Source: Mesodorylaimus sp. YZB2_4 (taxonomy: Eukaryota; Nematoda; Enoplea; Dorylaimida; Dorylaimidae). Taken from it: a DNA stretch of 64,000 nucleotides. The first letter of the stretch is position 1. Every line of letters begins with the position of its first letter. Shown here one piece after another: positions 12,078 to 21,925 of this stretch. The translations under genes and the position numbers were made by a program. The stretch is taken from contig JASANH010001374.1 of the NCBI GenBank assembly GCA_030248295.1, positions 186,001 to 250,000 on the forward strand, read 5' to 3'. The notes below the pieces were generated by a model. It was given only the letters and a program-made list of their open reading frames with translations. It was not told the DNA's origin and did not search any database.

Positions 12078-13012
12078 ATGACCTCGTCACAGTCCACTTC
12101 CACTCAAACACGCGTGGTCGCCGCCACTTCGAGCAGCAGTGCCAGCGCTGCCAGCAGACCACGCACTGGCTGTGTCAGGCGTCGATCGTACGCCGATTGG
12201 ATTACGAGGGCCATACAGTCCTCGCTCGAGGCCAAGATGAGTCTGGCGGGCATTTACCATTGGATGTCCTCCAATGTGCCTGGACTGTACGAAAAGAGAA
12301 ATCTGCACAGCTCCAAAGGATGGAAGGTGAGTGTTACAGTATGACGTGCTCCGTGCCCTGTGCTTATTAGTGTGCGGTTGTAGCAGTGGGTCAGCCTGGG
12401 TTTCGGCCGATGGGGTGTCTGTTACAGGCGGTTACAGTAAGCCGGTCCCCGCTGCGGCACACCGTCTTCTGCATCTCCCGTGTGGGCACTATGTGCCAGT
12501 GCCCTCGGCTACAGTATGTACCAGAAACATTTTCCTTTCAGAACGCGGTTCGGCACACGCTATCAGTCAATCGCCGTTTCCAAAAGTCATCGCAACCAAA
12601 TGTTCGTGCGGCCCTGTGGTCCGTAGTTCAGTCGTCGGACAGTGATGGGTCGGAATCGCCTCCAACCGAAGAGGGAGCATCGTCGAAACCAAACTCGAGA
12701 TCGAATAGTACCACTGAATTTCCCACCACTTCCACCATATTCACTTGCTCTATTCCCGTGACGACCTGCTTGTTCACACCTTGCTTACAATCGAGTTCGA
12801 CCCCCACTTCCTCCTCGTCTTTATTGAATGGCTCGAACTCATTTTTGTCCGAGCCGATAGCCACGCAGACATTGGAATTGCATCGTCAGGACGGGACAGT
12901 AAGCACGGTTACAGTACCCAAACTATTCCCCATTCACGTGGTCGGCGATTACAGATTGGTGGCGGTTGATCAGAAAACATACATGCCCCCAGTGGTCACG
13001 TCGGGGTCGTGA
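12078..13012 (+). CDS. Short FOXO-like forkhead transcription factor
   Basis: Probably a DNA-binding transcription factor of the nucleus; FOXO proteins act downstream of insulin/PI3K/AKT signalling. Exons 12078-12326 and 12542-13012 join in phase 0 to give 239 residues. The forkhead domain spans about residues 37-115: SYADWITRAIQSSLEAKMSL (helices 1-2), IYHWM, then HSSKGWK, and across the junction NAVRHTLSVNRRFQ (recognition helix), ending with LWSVV. The ten residues before GWK (YEKRNLHSSK) match in position the FOXO-specific insertion before GWKNSIRH. Oddities: the nearly invariant Asn of RHNLS is Thr89, the protein is far shorter than typical FOXO proteins (about 500-650), and there is no AKT-type RxRxxS/T site in wing 2. 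The C-terminal half is Ser/Thr-rich. I chose the ATG at 12078 because the frame upstream has only a GTG before its stop; an upstream coding exon remains possible. The family is secure, the FOXO assignment likely. Confidence 0.8.
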
Positions 13013-13558
13013 TGATAGGGAGCCGATAGACTTATTCACTTGTTATCACTCATGATTCGACCCCCAAGTTTACTTGTTGCCTTTTACAACAAGCGAGGCA
13101 TGGAGGGGAAGAGTAAAACTGGATTATTCAAGTGCAAAGGTCACGATGGCAGTGATAAGCAAGGGCGTTGGGGGACTGCCACTCCACATCGACTTGGAAT
13201 AGTGACCTAGTTTTGCACTGCTCCTTGTCCCGTCCAACGACGCAAAGACTAGTTTTGTTTTCGAATTTTGAATCTTCAGTTTTAGAAACTGACTCCGCCT
13301 GTTTGGTCAAGGCCGCGAAATGTGCACCCAACTGTATTGGGAATGCGGATAAGATTTGTGGTGCGTCCGGGTTTGAATTTCCCGCCAAAGAACATGAAGT
13401 TTAAAATTTGTAGAGGCAAATGTAAAGTCGATGAAGTTTTGTTATTTGATAATTATAAATGTGTGCAATTATATTAGGTGCCTACGCAATCTAGTGTATT
13501 GCATACCACAGTGCTTGTACCCATCTCACCGTGACCCTTTGTCATAATCATCTGGAAA
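13013..13558. other. Intergenic region between convergent genes
   Basis: It separates the 3' ends of the plus-strand forkhead gene and the minus-strand neuropeptide gene. I see no conserved coding sequence. No canonical AATAAA is obvious for either gene. Confidence 0.5.
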
Positions 13559-14022
13559 TCACAGATTTAATTCTTCGTTGACATCTTCGTCGGACGGGCT
13601 TCGTTTGCCGAACATTTCGCTCATGCGTTTTCCCCAAGGATGGTAACGGAAATAGGCGCCGCTGCCAGCCGCGTCATCCGAGTCCAAGATGATGGCTTGT
13701 GGCAACTGTCGACTCAACGAGCCGAATTGGTTCCGCTGCGAGGCCAGGCGACTGCGCTTACCAAACAGTTCTGACATGCGTTTGACTACAAAGTACAGGG
13801 CTCAGAAGAGCATCGGGTGCAGTGGGTTTCTCAGGACAGGTCCGTGTGACCTTGGTCCGAAATGACACAGGTCATGCAGGCCCCCGTGTCATGGCAGTGC
13901 TGCCCCCACAGACCCATCTCACCTCGATCATTTTCCATAGCCATCGAAGCATTGACGAGGAAACAGAGCACAGTCAGAACGACAGCGTGCACGAGCAAGC
14001 GAGAAATTCGTGTGGAGGCCAT
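13559..14022 (-). CDS. Amidated neuropeptide precursor, TRH/EFLG-amide-like (ELF-amide type)
   Basis: Encodes a putative secreted prepropeptide of 108 residues. Exon 1 is 14022-13923 and exon 2 is 13785-13559; the junction completes a Val codon. Residues 1-28 form a signal peptide (LLVHAVVLTVLCFLV core, cleavage likely near NASMA). Three KR-bounded units with a Gly amide donor follow: MSELFG-KR, a long spacer ending AYFRYHPWG-KR, and MSEMFG-KR, then an acidic tail (SPSDEDVNEELNL). Processing would give MSELF-amide, MSEMF-amide and possibly a peptide ending HPW-amide. The short x-ELF-amide form resembles the C. elegans TRH-1 peptides GRELF-amide and ANELF-amide, which act on the TRH receptor homologue. 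The gene architecture is seen directly; membership of the TRH/EFLG-amide family is inferred from very short motifs. A cgacag acceptor-like sequence ends at 14034, 11 nt before the ATG. Confidence 0.78.
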
Positions 14023-14033
14023 GATCGTTTGGA

Positions 14034-14045
14034 CTGTCGTTGAGG
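14034..14045 (-). promoter_or_regulatory. Splice-acceptor-like site just before the neuropeptide ATG
   Basis: On the minus strand ttcctcaacgacag is followed by 11 nt and then the ATG at 14022. It may be a spliced-leader trans-splice site or the end of a 5'UTR intron; the pyrimidine tract is only moderate. Confidence 0.35.
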
Positions 14046-14089
14046 AACGGAATGACGACCTGACCAAACTGGGCAACTATAAAGTGAAC

Positions 14090-14690
14090 TAATGAAGAGA
14101 ATACGAAAAGGAACAGTTTTTCAACAAATAGCTAAACATTGGAAACTGAAGAGCTTTTTCATTTTTTCATTACAAAAAGGCACTCATGCAATGAAGCTTT
14201 TCTAAATTTCTTTATCTTCGTTTCCAATTTCAGATCCGCTCAGCAGATTCGTCCATTTCCGAAACGTCTCTATCGTATCCCCTTTCAAGTGCTCCCACTC
14301 GACACCCTCCTCCGATGCTACCTTTCCGGACAAGTGAGCAAGTGTTGGCTGGAATGTTGGATTGGTTTGACATCGATCTTCAACTTGTACTCTTCATTAA
14401 AAATAAACTAATCCTTAGCTTCGAGAGAAAGGGAATTTGTGAGAAGGTACCCTTTCTTGTCAAAAAGGTGAGGATAATTCTAGGATACGTGTTGGACAAG
14501 TTGACTTAATTGATCGATCCTCTCATTGTGTTAGTATCGATATTTTGGGTATCATGCTCGTCAATACTTTGTGTTTCAGGTAATGAGGCATTGAGAGATG
14601 AAGAGGCAGCTTGATGAAGCATTGATAAGTGCCGCTCGATCGTAGACAGGGTGGCGTAGCCTGGCACCTGATCTATGAGATAACTAGGGG
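14090..14690 (+). repeat. Duplicated segment D, left copy
   Basis: Diverged match to 23700-24290 in the same orientation. Shared landmarks include cattttttcattacaaaaaggcac, caatttcagatc, gtctctatcgta, gacaccctcctccga, the cattgtgttagtatc region and gataagtgccgct. The similarity looks intergenic and no frame is conserved. The two copies lie either side of the 15-23 kb block with the BTB and DEG/ENaC genes. Confidence 0.75.
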
Positions 14691-15789
14691 CGGTCGAAAA
14701 GGTATTTTGCCAGAGTATAATCATGCCATCAGATGACTTCGAGTGGGCGTACGACCTTGTTCATTGGCCGGGCCAAAATACAAATTCCTACCCAAGCCAC
14801 AATGTGAGTAAACCCACAGCCATGAACGCCCCGTGTTCTAGCACCTTGCAACGTTTTTCTTTTGTGCAAGTTGGTCATGCGACGCCAGAAAAAACGCCGC
14901 AAACCCACCAAAAGACGAAAGACCCGAGGGAGACACAGACCAAACCGCGGGGAAAAGAAAAAAAAAACAAGAAAAAAAAATCGAAGCACTTATTTCAGCG
15001 GTCAAGCCGACTCTTGTACAGGGAAGCAAAAAAATTTTGAGTTTCGCATATTGCACTTTAGAACAAGTCAAAAAAATTCAGCGATGGGGATACGCGCAGG
15101 ACTTTATGGGAGATATTGGTACAAGAGATAAGTGGGGAACTTACAGACCTCAGATGGGTCGGTCACTCGTATGATTTGAATACGGCCACACCTACAGTGT
15201 GATTTATGTGGCTAGAAACATAAGTGACGGGAGGGCATAGAAGTTAATAGGAGTCAGGTCCAAGGAAACACGAGGCGGCATGTCTATTTCCCTGGTCCGA
15301 TTGGTTTTGCGTGGCTTGATTCTCTCAGATAGCTGCTCTCACAGGAGGGGTCGCATTCCTAGGGGCATCTATTGCGGGTGATCAACAGCCTCTGATCACA
15401 ATCAACTGTCGAACTACCGGACCCACGATATTTTCATGCTTCGTGCAAGAGCATTCATTCATGTACAAATTGATGTATGCTGTAGCGAGAGAAGCGTTGT
15501 GGAAGCGTTGAGTTGAGGAGAGAATGCGCAAACAGACCGCTCAGGTCGGCCGACGATGAGAGACTGAGTATGGCACAGACGTCGTCACACTGTTCTTTTA
15601 CGGACAAAGGTGAGCAGACGACCACTATGGTCAGCGACAGAAACGAAGAATGAGCCACAGGGAGACGAACTAGGCATAAAAAAGCAAAAGGATCCCATCG
15701 TGAAGTCACAGATCGACGATGCTTCTCCTGGGCTGTAATGTGAGCCTTGAATCCATCGCGCTCCGTCGCGACATATGCCAAGCTGCTCT

Positions 15790-16335
15790 GCCGCAGCGTA
15801 GCAATTGTCACGTACATTTTGCTTGAGTAACTTGCTTGAGCATTGTTGAGAAGGAGTGATCAGAGTGTGCATGTCCGCAACGGACCATTTGCGCGCTAAT
15901 AAGGAGTGCTCTGTCTGAGTCAGATTGATGCAATGGTCGTGAGGTCACTTCTGGTCCAGAAATCACCACCAGTCATGATTGCGACTGGCACACGAGAGTC
16001 TGGTGAAGACAGCCTACGACATTCATTAGAAGCGCAGCGGCTGCATCGTCACAATGTCAGATACTGACGATAAGAAGCTGCACTCGTGGTGGATTTTGCA
16101 CTGCTAGCATAAGAATGCATGCGCTTCTGTTCTCACGCACTCCGAAGTGCGCTTGCCCGCCTCGACATGTGAATGAGAGCTGGCTGCGAGTTGATCTTAT
16201 CGTTAGTGAAGCTTAAAAACAAAGTAAGTACAAGTAAATGCGATGCTTCATCACGGAAGTACTTCCAGTGCTACTCTCTGGCTCTTGCAGAGCGTGAAAG
16301 TAATTTCAGATGAATTCCTCAAGTTTGAATTGGGA
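15790..16335 (+). repeat. Duplicated segment E, left copy
   Basis: Matches 17095-17605 in the same orientation, about 1.3 kb apart. The best conserved part is 15825-16010 (aacttgcttgagcattgttg, gaaggagtgatcag, catgtccgcaac, gtcatgattg.gactggcac). The two copies are diverged by substitutions and small indels, so the duplication is not recent. Confidence 0.75.
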
Positions 16336-17094
16336 ATTGAGGACAGTCGTATCACTACTGACAAGGACTGGCCAGAGGAAGATCTAAGCCAAAGGAAGGA
16401 GCCCATGCAGTCCACAACGCCTCGTGTACAGTTTATTCATACCATACAATTCAGGGAGGCCGCAATGAGGTTTTGATGGTCCTGGACCAAAGTGCCTCGA
16501 GTGCGAAATCGACCAGGACTCGATACCGGTCACCTACGTTTAGTAGGACGATGCCTGCATACCAAACCAGTCACTCAGCCCGGAGTCTGGTGCCTGGCCC
16601 TGACCTAGGAAAGGCAGACCTTCTCTGTGTTGAGGCTCGACTGGCAATCGCTACTTTGCGCAGAGCCAGCTGTCGTGCCCAGCACGATGGATAGCAAGAT
16701 GAAGAAGAACTGTAATGAGGCATCGGTTTATGCTTGGTCAGTTTTGAGTGATTTATGTGTGGGCGCATGCTTATTCATAGCTAGCCTAGAAATGGCACGA
16801 TATGCTTGTACAGACCAGTTTAAAGCGGCTTACACTCATGGACAGACTAAGGACCCAAAGAGGCAGAGAGGCGAAAAAGAGATGCCTTTTGAATGAAGTT
16901 GAGGCCACGGGCGGTTGCTATGGGGTTATTAGGACGAAAACAGACGATCATTGCACACTAGCAGCCGGGGCGTCGCCAGGGTGATGTTTCAGCCATAGAC
17001 TAGGTCGAAAGACTTGGTTAAGGTGCCCTGGGTTTCTGGCCTGATGCCAAAGCTCCACTGGACACTCCCCCAGTGCACAGATAGGCGCGGACAA

Positions 17095-17605
17095 TTGTCG
17101 CGTATATTTTGTTTCAAGAACTTGCTTGAGCATTGTTGAGAAGGAGTGATCAGGGTGCGCATGTCCGCAACAGACTATTTGCGCGCTTATAAAGAGTGCT
17201 CTGTGTCAGATCGATGCAATAGTCGTGAGGTCACCTCTGGTCCATAAATCACCAGCAGTCATGATTGTGACTGGCACATGAGGCTCAGGTGAAGGCGGCC
17301 TCTGACGCTTATTAGAACTGCAGCCCCTGTGTTGATTAAGATACTGTACAGTATATCAGATTCAAGATGGCTGCACCCGCGGTAGAAACTCGCTGACTCC
17401 TGCAGCACAGAATAGAAAGTTTGCGCGCCTTTCTATGTTCCACGCACCCCCGCTTTGGCGCGTGGATGTGATCTAACAGTAAGCTGATTTTATGTGAAGC
17501 CGAAAAACATCACTAAGTACCTATGTAGACATGATGGTGTACGTCTGACTTGCCATCTGCGGCTCATGCAGAGTGAGAAAGTAATTTCAGATGAGTTATT
17601 GAGTG
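17095..17605 (+). repeat. Duplicated segment E, right copy
   Basis: Partner of 15790-16335. It ends in the shared exon-like motif cagagtgagaaagtaatttc near 17566-17585. No conserved long frame is visible. Confidence 0.75.
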
Positions 17606-18403
17606 CAGGTACATCACTAGTGCCTTTCACACTACTCTATAACACAAAATTCCATATACTGTATGTACTATGTACATTCCACTCGAAACTATACATCGTT
17701 CCTGCAATAGATCATTCAAAAACGCAAGCCCCTCCTAGTTCATCCGACATCACGTAGCTCATAAAATCACTTTCATTTCATCCCCAAACCCGTGTAGCCT
17801 CCTCGAGCAGGCCCTCGGTGCACCCCGTCTTGCACGCATTGACGACTGCCCTCGGCTCTGAAGAAGGTGCTGACGAAGAGCTGTGTGGAAATCGCCGGTA
17901 ATCAGTTGAGGATCGTGGTCGAAGACTCGAGAATTGTTAGGGAGGATGAAGTGATTACCATAACTCACGGCAAATGTTCCACCACGCCTACAAGCCCGGC
18001 TATCACTCAAGACTGCAATAATTGCACGAAATTGTTGACAGAAGTCAGCACAGGCGCCAGGTACTGTCCTTGTGATACACAAGATGGTGTTCATGTTCAT
18101 GATTTACCCCATCACCGAACAAGGTATGCGCCCTCGAGCGACTCATTATACACGAATGATTTGGCCGGCTTTGCTGGTCCGGTATCTTGCATGGCGAGTG
18201 TAAGTGACGCTACTGAAGTTGCAGTCTTCCGACGAGTGGCACAATACAGACGTAGAAGGCATATACAAGTATATATTTTCCGTATAGCGTACCATGTCCT
18301 TGATATCAAACAGTACAGTAGGCAAAATAAAGTGGAAAATTTTGGAACGAGTATACGACTTCAGTTACGCGTTCAACTGATCAAGCATCTACCCCCACCC
18401 CCT

Positions 18404-19258
18404 TCAATCACTGTCGAAGTAATATGATTCTCCTGACGAAGTAACTGATCGATCAGTGCCCGATTCGTCCATTTCTTGATCATAATAGCTTTGAAACGTC
18501 GTGTCAAACGCACTAAGCCATTGTTCCAATCTCTGCTTCTGTTTCCAGGTCATCCACCCAAGATGCTTGTCCGATATGATTTTCGTGTGACGACGAAAAC
18601 GACGACGAAACGTGCGAGGATGCGATAAAATGAATTCTACTCGATCAAAGACCTTTTGTCGATTGGCCTGCGATGATAAATCGTACATATTCATGGCTAG
18701 GCCCAAACAGAATTCAGCAGCAGCTTCTCTGGCCGCTCGTCGTCCGTACTTGGCATTGTGAAATTCGTAGACTCGACGAGCTATTTTGTCGTTGTAATCC
18801 ACGATGTCTTCGGTCGTCCGTTTCTTGATCGAATCCAAATCCAAGTCCACTCGGGGTTTATCGATGGACAAAAAATCGAACAATGCAATCAAATCGCAAA
18901 TATTATCACTGATCGATAATTTCTTGAACAGTTCTAAAGGACGTTCACTTTCGAGATAGGCCAATATCGGTTTCAAATAACGGATTTCAATTTCGGTTGG
19001 TAAAATAAACTCGGCATTCTCGTTTTTGGGTGGCACTTTGAAATGAGCACTTTCTTCGGGCTGAAAGAAAATTTGAAAATATGGAATTTTTTGGATAATG
19101 TCTTTGTCAATTGATATGCGTTCTCCCGATTCGGAGACACAGCGATACGAATCCGAGTCGATACTGAGTTCGGCCAAAGTATTGGTCAGAGATTGTGTGG
19201 GATTTTTCTGTGCAGTTGCGGCCATTTGGTTCGTATCGGAAGACGCGGAAGAATCCAT
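18404..19258 (-). CDS. BTB/POZ-like protein, intronless
   Basis: A 284-residue protein in one uninterrupted exon. After a polar N-terminus, residues about 38-135 look like a BTB/KCTD-type fold: a short beta strand with CVSESGERISIDKDIIQKIP, PYFQIFF, then ILPTEIEIRYLKPILAYL, and ALFDFLSIDKPRVD, matching the BTB pattern of strand, helix pair and a leucine-rich A3-A5 section. The C-terminal half is basic (FRRRFRRHTK) and ends in a Ser/acidic tail. BTB proteins commonly act as oligomerisation modules or cullin-3 adaptors; which applies here cannot be told. The call rests on pattern and is weaker than the other gene calls. The gene is intronless, unlike most neighbours. A tttctttatag acceptor-like site ends 12 nt before the ATG. 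Confidence 0.6.
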   Translation of the reverse strand: MDSSASSDTNQMAATAQKNPTQSLTNTLAELSIDSDSYRCVSESGERISIDKDIIQKIPYFQIFFQPEESAHFKVPPKNENAEFILPTEIEIRYLKPILAYLESERPLELFKKLSISDNICDLIALFDFLSIDKPRVDLDLDSIKKRTTEDIVDYNDKIARRVYEFHNAKYGRRAAREAAAEFCLGLAMNMYDLSSQANRQKVFDRVEFILSHPRTFRRRFRRHTKIISDKHLGWMTWKQKQRLEQWLSAFDTTFQSYYDQEMDESGTDRSVTSSGESYYFDSD

Positions 19259-19270
19259 TTGCAGACGGAT

Positions 19271-19285
19271 CTATAAAGAAACGTG
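19271..19285 (-). promoter_or_regulatory. Strong splice-acceptor-like site before the BTB-like ATG
   Basis: On the minus strand gtttctttatag ends at 19271, followed by 12 nt and the ATG at 19258. It fits the ecdysozoan acceptor consensus. It may be a trans-splice site, the end of a 5'UTR intron, or the start of a second coding exon, since the 12 nt contain no stop. Confidence 0.45.
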
Positions 19286-21717
19286 GAGGTCAATCGTTCC
19301 GAAAATCAAGATGAAGACCATGGATCGATGCAATCGCGACTTGAGTCATTCCCGCCCGACATGGAGCACAGGTGCGCCAGAAAAGCTACATGCACTAGCT
19401 AGCCACGTCGTCACTGCGTGGTGACTATGCTGCACTGACGATGAAGCAGGGAAGGAAAAGCATGGAACGAAGAGCAGCACTAAACCATAGGCCCTTGCTC
19501 GTATCAGAACAAAACGACGTCGCCAATATGGTGTATCGCGGCCTGACATGTGTTTTTTGTATTCATCTTTTTACTAAATTTTGAATATAAAGCAAACAGG
19601 GTGATGTTAGCGGCATACCAGACAAAAAAAGAAAAATGGATGTTTACGTACACGGACTCTCGGCAAAGGCGACCGTTTTACTAGCCCGCTGCATTAAGTG
19701 AATAAGCTTCCTACCAGAGCTCACATACCCAGCTGGCCTATGATTCACAGTCTACGATGTCCTATGATGTCCTATGATGTCAGTCTTCCAGCTACTGCTG
19801 AACAATGTACGGTGCCAAAGCAGAGCTGGCAAAGCACTATCATACATATAGTTGAAGCCTAAATATATCACAAATGTCAAACAAAACAAAACAAGCAGGA
19901 CAAAAAACGAGAGGCAACGAATGGCACGTAAAGTCTTTCCACTGGCACTTGAAAAGCCGTACCACACGATCTATAAGCAAGCAAAAACACACATTATACC
20001 AGCTGCGAATGGTACCAGTAAAACGAAACAGAGGATGATTTTTCCGCTTACAGTTCTGAATGTAAAAATGTGCCCACAAAAGCGTTGCATTCGAGGGCAA
20101 TGAGTGACCAGTCAGTCGAGGCCAAGACGGCAACATCTCTCGACAGCACAAAGTCCACTGCACTGCTGCAATCGATTTTAAACGACCCCCAAAATCACTA
20201 AACACGGGCACACTCAAAAAAGTAATGCACAGTTGTGCCTATAGATTCGTCACGCCACTGACAGATGTCCGTAGTACAGATAAAGGTATCGGCCAGTAGG
20301 AACCAATCTGCGCAACAGCCTCCATTGGAAGCTTGTCATTTAAGGAGTTAGCCGAAGGCGCAACAGAGAGGATATCTTGCGCCTTCGGCTAACTCCTCCA
20401 AGCCCTCTCCTCCAAGTTGTCCGAGCCGTAGGGAATCGACAACTCAGTTCCACCAAAAAAGAAAAGGTTTTTGACCCAATTCCAAGAATAGGGACATGGG
20501 ACACAGTCTTATGGCGAAACCAGGTCGAGGGGGACTGGAAAACGTCTGATACCCGCAGGCCAGCCAAAACCTGACGATGAGGACAATTCTTCAAAGTAGC
20601 CTTCCACTGTGGGGGCAAGGAAGAAACCATTTATTATGAGGAAGATTAAAAAGCGGACCCGAAAGCTGTCCCAGCAAACCCTTATCTGAAAGCAGTTGAC
20701 CAACAAAAAAGATACCTGCACCACACCAGGCTTGAAAAAAGAAAGGACGCCTGCCAATTAACGAAGCTCGATTGTTCCAAAAAACCTTCGCAATGTCCTC
20801 TGCACCGACTACTGGGCCAGGACATCCAGGAAGAGAAAACCAGTCGATCGGGATCTGCGTGTATAAGCTGGAAAATCTGGGGGCGAAACCTTGGCGTCAA
20901 AGTTAAAAGAAAAAAGAATAGAACTTTCAAATGGTGATAACGAAGAGTTGAAATAGGCTCTTCAGCCGAGCTGCAGTATCGGTCAGAAACCGAGATAAAC
21001 AAGCGAGCGGCCGGACAAGTGTCTATGCTCTGACGATGAGAGCCGAGCTAGGCGAATATGACCACGCAAGTGCATATATCGAAAAGTTGACGTCGGCTTC
21101 CAAAGGCTTGGCTAATCCACTCCCAACATGCATTGCAATATGCACACGCGGAGAAGACATGCTAATAGGCGCGGCTAAACCATCAGTGGATACCAGGAAC
21201 CAATACGCTACCATGACGAGGCCATGACTAAAGAGTCCAGGATTTCTGGCGCCAGCGATGTGGACAGGAATGAAAGCATAAAAAGCATAAACTAATCCTG
21301 ACTAAAGGAAAGCTGGGGTGCAAAAAATGCGTCTGGACTAAACCAAAACAAGTGCAATGTGCAATCGGCACTTGGAAGTCACTGACGCAGCATTTTCAAA
21401 TCACCACTAATCGATTCAGATGCACTTTTCCGTTCGCTTGGAAGTCCTCTCGATCGATCAATACTGGGCAGCGAGGCTGGACAGGATGGTGCGGTAAGAC
21501 TGCACCAGACGGATGGCAATGACAAACGAACTTTGTCTTGTTTGGAATGCATAAGTCATTTCCCTCGTGGTCCGACTGCTGGTCACGCGAGGCGTTTCTT
21601 CATTTTGGTACTTGCCTAGGTGATATGAATTCAATTTCCTTTTCATGGGCAACGCGCCAATGAAGAGGCCAGATGTTCACTTGGACCGCTCATTGGGCTG
21701 TTGGAATGTTAAGCCCA
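19286..21717. other. Intergenic region, BTB-like to DEG/ENaC (divergent pair)
   Basis: It lies between two divergently transcribed intronless genes and should hold both promoters. No coding sequence is supported. It has a triplicated tgtcctatga/tgatgtc motif at 19757-19785 and the hairpin at 20343-20397. No TATA box is clear. Confidence 0.5.
20343..20397. repeat. Perfect 21-bp inverted repeat (hairpin)
   Basis: The left arm 20343-20363 (aggagttagccgaaggcgca plus a) pairs perfectly with the right arm 20377-20397, leaving a 13-nt loop. The arms are GC-rich. No long U run follows and this is a eukaryote, so a bacterial-type terminator is not implied. Confidence 0.9.
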
Positions 21718-21845
21718 AAGTATAGTTCGATGCGATGCGTCAAATAAGCGTGCGATGCGACACTTCTGGGTCAAATGACAATGTAAAAAGGTGCCTAAAA
21801 CGTCGCATCGCAAGCTTATTTGACGCATCGCATCGAACTATACTT
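21718..21845. repeat. 44-bp near-perfect inverted repeat upstream of the DEG/ENaC gene
   Basis: Arms 21718-21761 and 21802-21845 are reverse complements over 44 bp with one mismatch (aagcgtgcg versus aagcttgcg) around a 40-nt loop. The arms contain the internal direct repeat gcgatgcg. The right arm ends 80 bp before the ATG at 21926. It could be a MITE remnant, a hairpin in the 5' leader, or a palindromic regulatory site. Confidence 0.9.
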
Positions 21846-21903
21846 CCAGCTTTATGCAAGGCGTGGTGTACCAGTCTCACTGATGGTCACTTTCTCCTAC
21901 CCC

Positions 21904-21917
21904 ACCCTACCTCACAG
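21904..21917 (+). promoter_or_regulatory. Splice-acceptor-like site before the DEG/ENaC ATG
   Basis: A pyrimidine-rich tract accctacctcacag ends at 21917. The ATG follows after 8 nt, and those 8 nt contain an in-frame TAA, so a coding upstream exon cannot be joined here. That leaves spliced-leader trans-splicing or a 5'UTR intron. Confidence 0.5.
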
Positions 21918-21925
21918 CATAAGTC

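Larger units (their letters stand above)
14034..18403. other. Gene-poor block with old segmental duplications
   Basis: Several open frames of 70-190 codons occur (for example 17867-18427 on + and 17759-18100 on -), but none shows a domain I recognise, and the overlapping opposite-strand frames argue against reading either as real. The block contains the duplicated segments listed separately. A short exon-like motif recurs in both members of one duplicate: an acceptor followed by agcgtgaaagtaatttcag (16289) and agagtgagaaagtaatttcag (17569). An undetected small gene cannot be excluded. Confidence 0.4.

Noticed and set aside
14723..15040. Plus-strand 105-codon frame with a Lys-rich C-terminus
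   Set aside because: The basic tail comes from an A-rich stretch (14945-14985), the opposite strand is equally open, and no homology is visible.
17759..18427. Overlapping open frames on both strands (186 codons on +, 113 on -)
   Set aside because: Neither shows recognisable domains or a signal peptide. Exon-like segments bounded by AG/GT can be drawn on either strand, but nothing decides between them.
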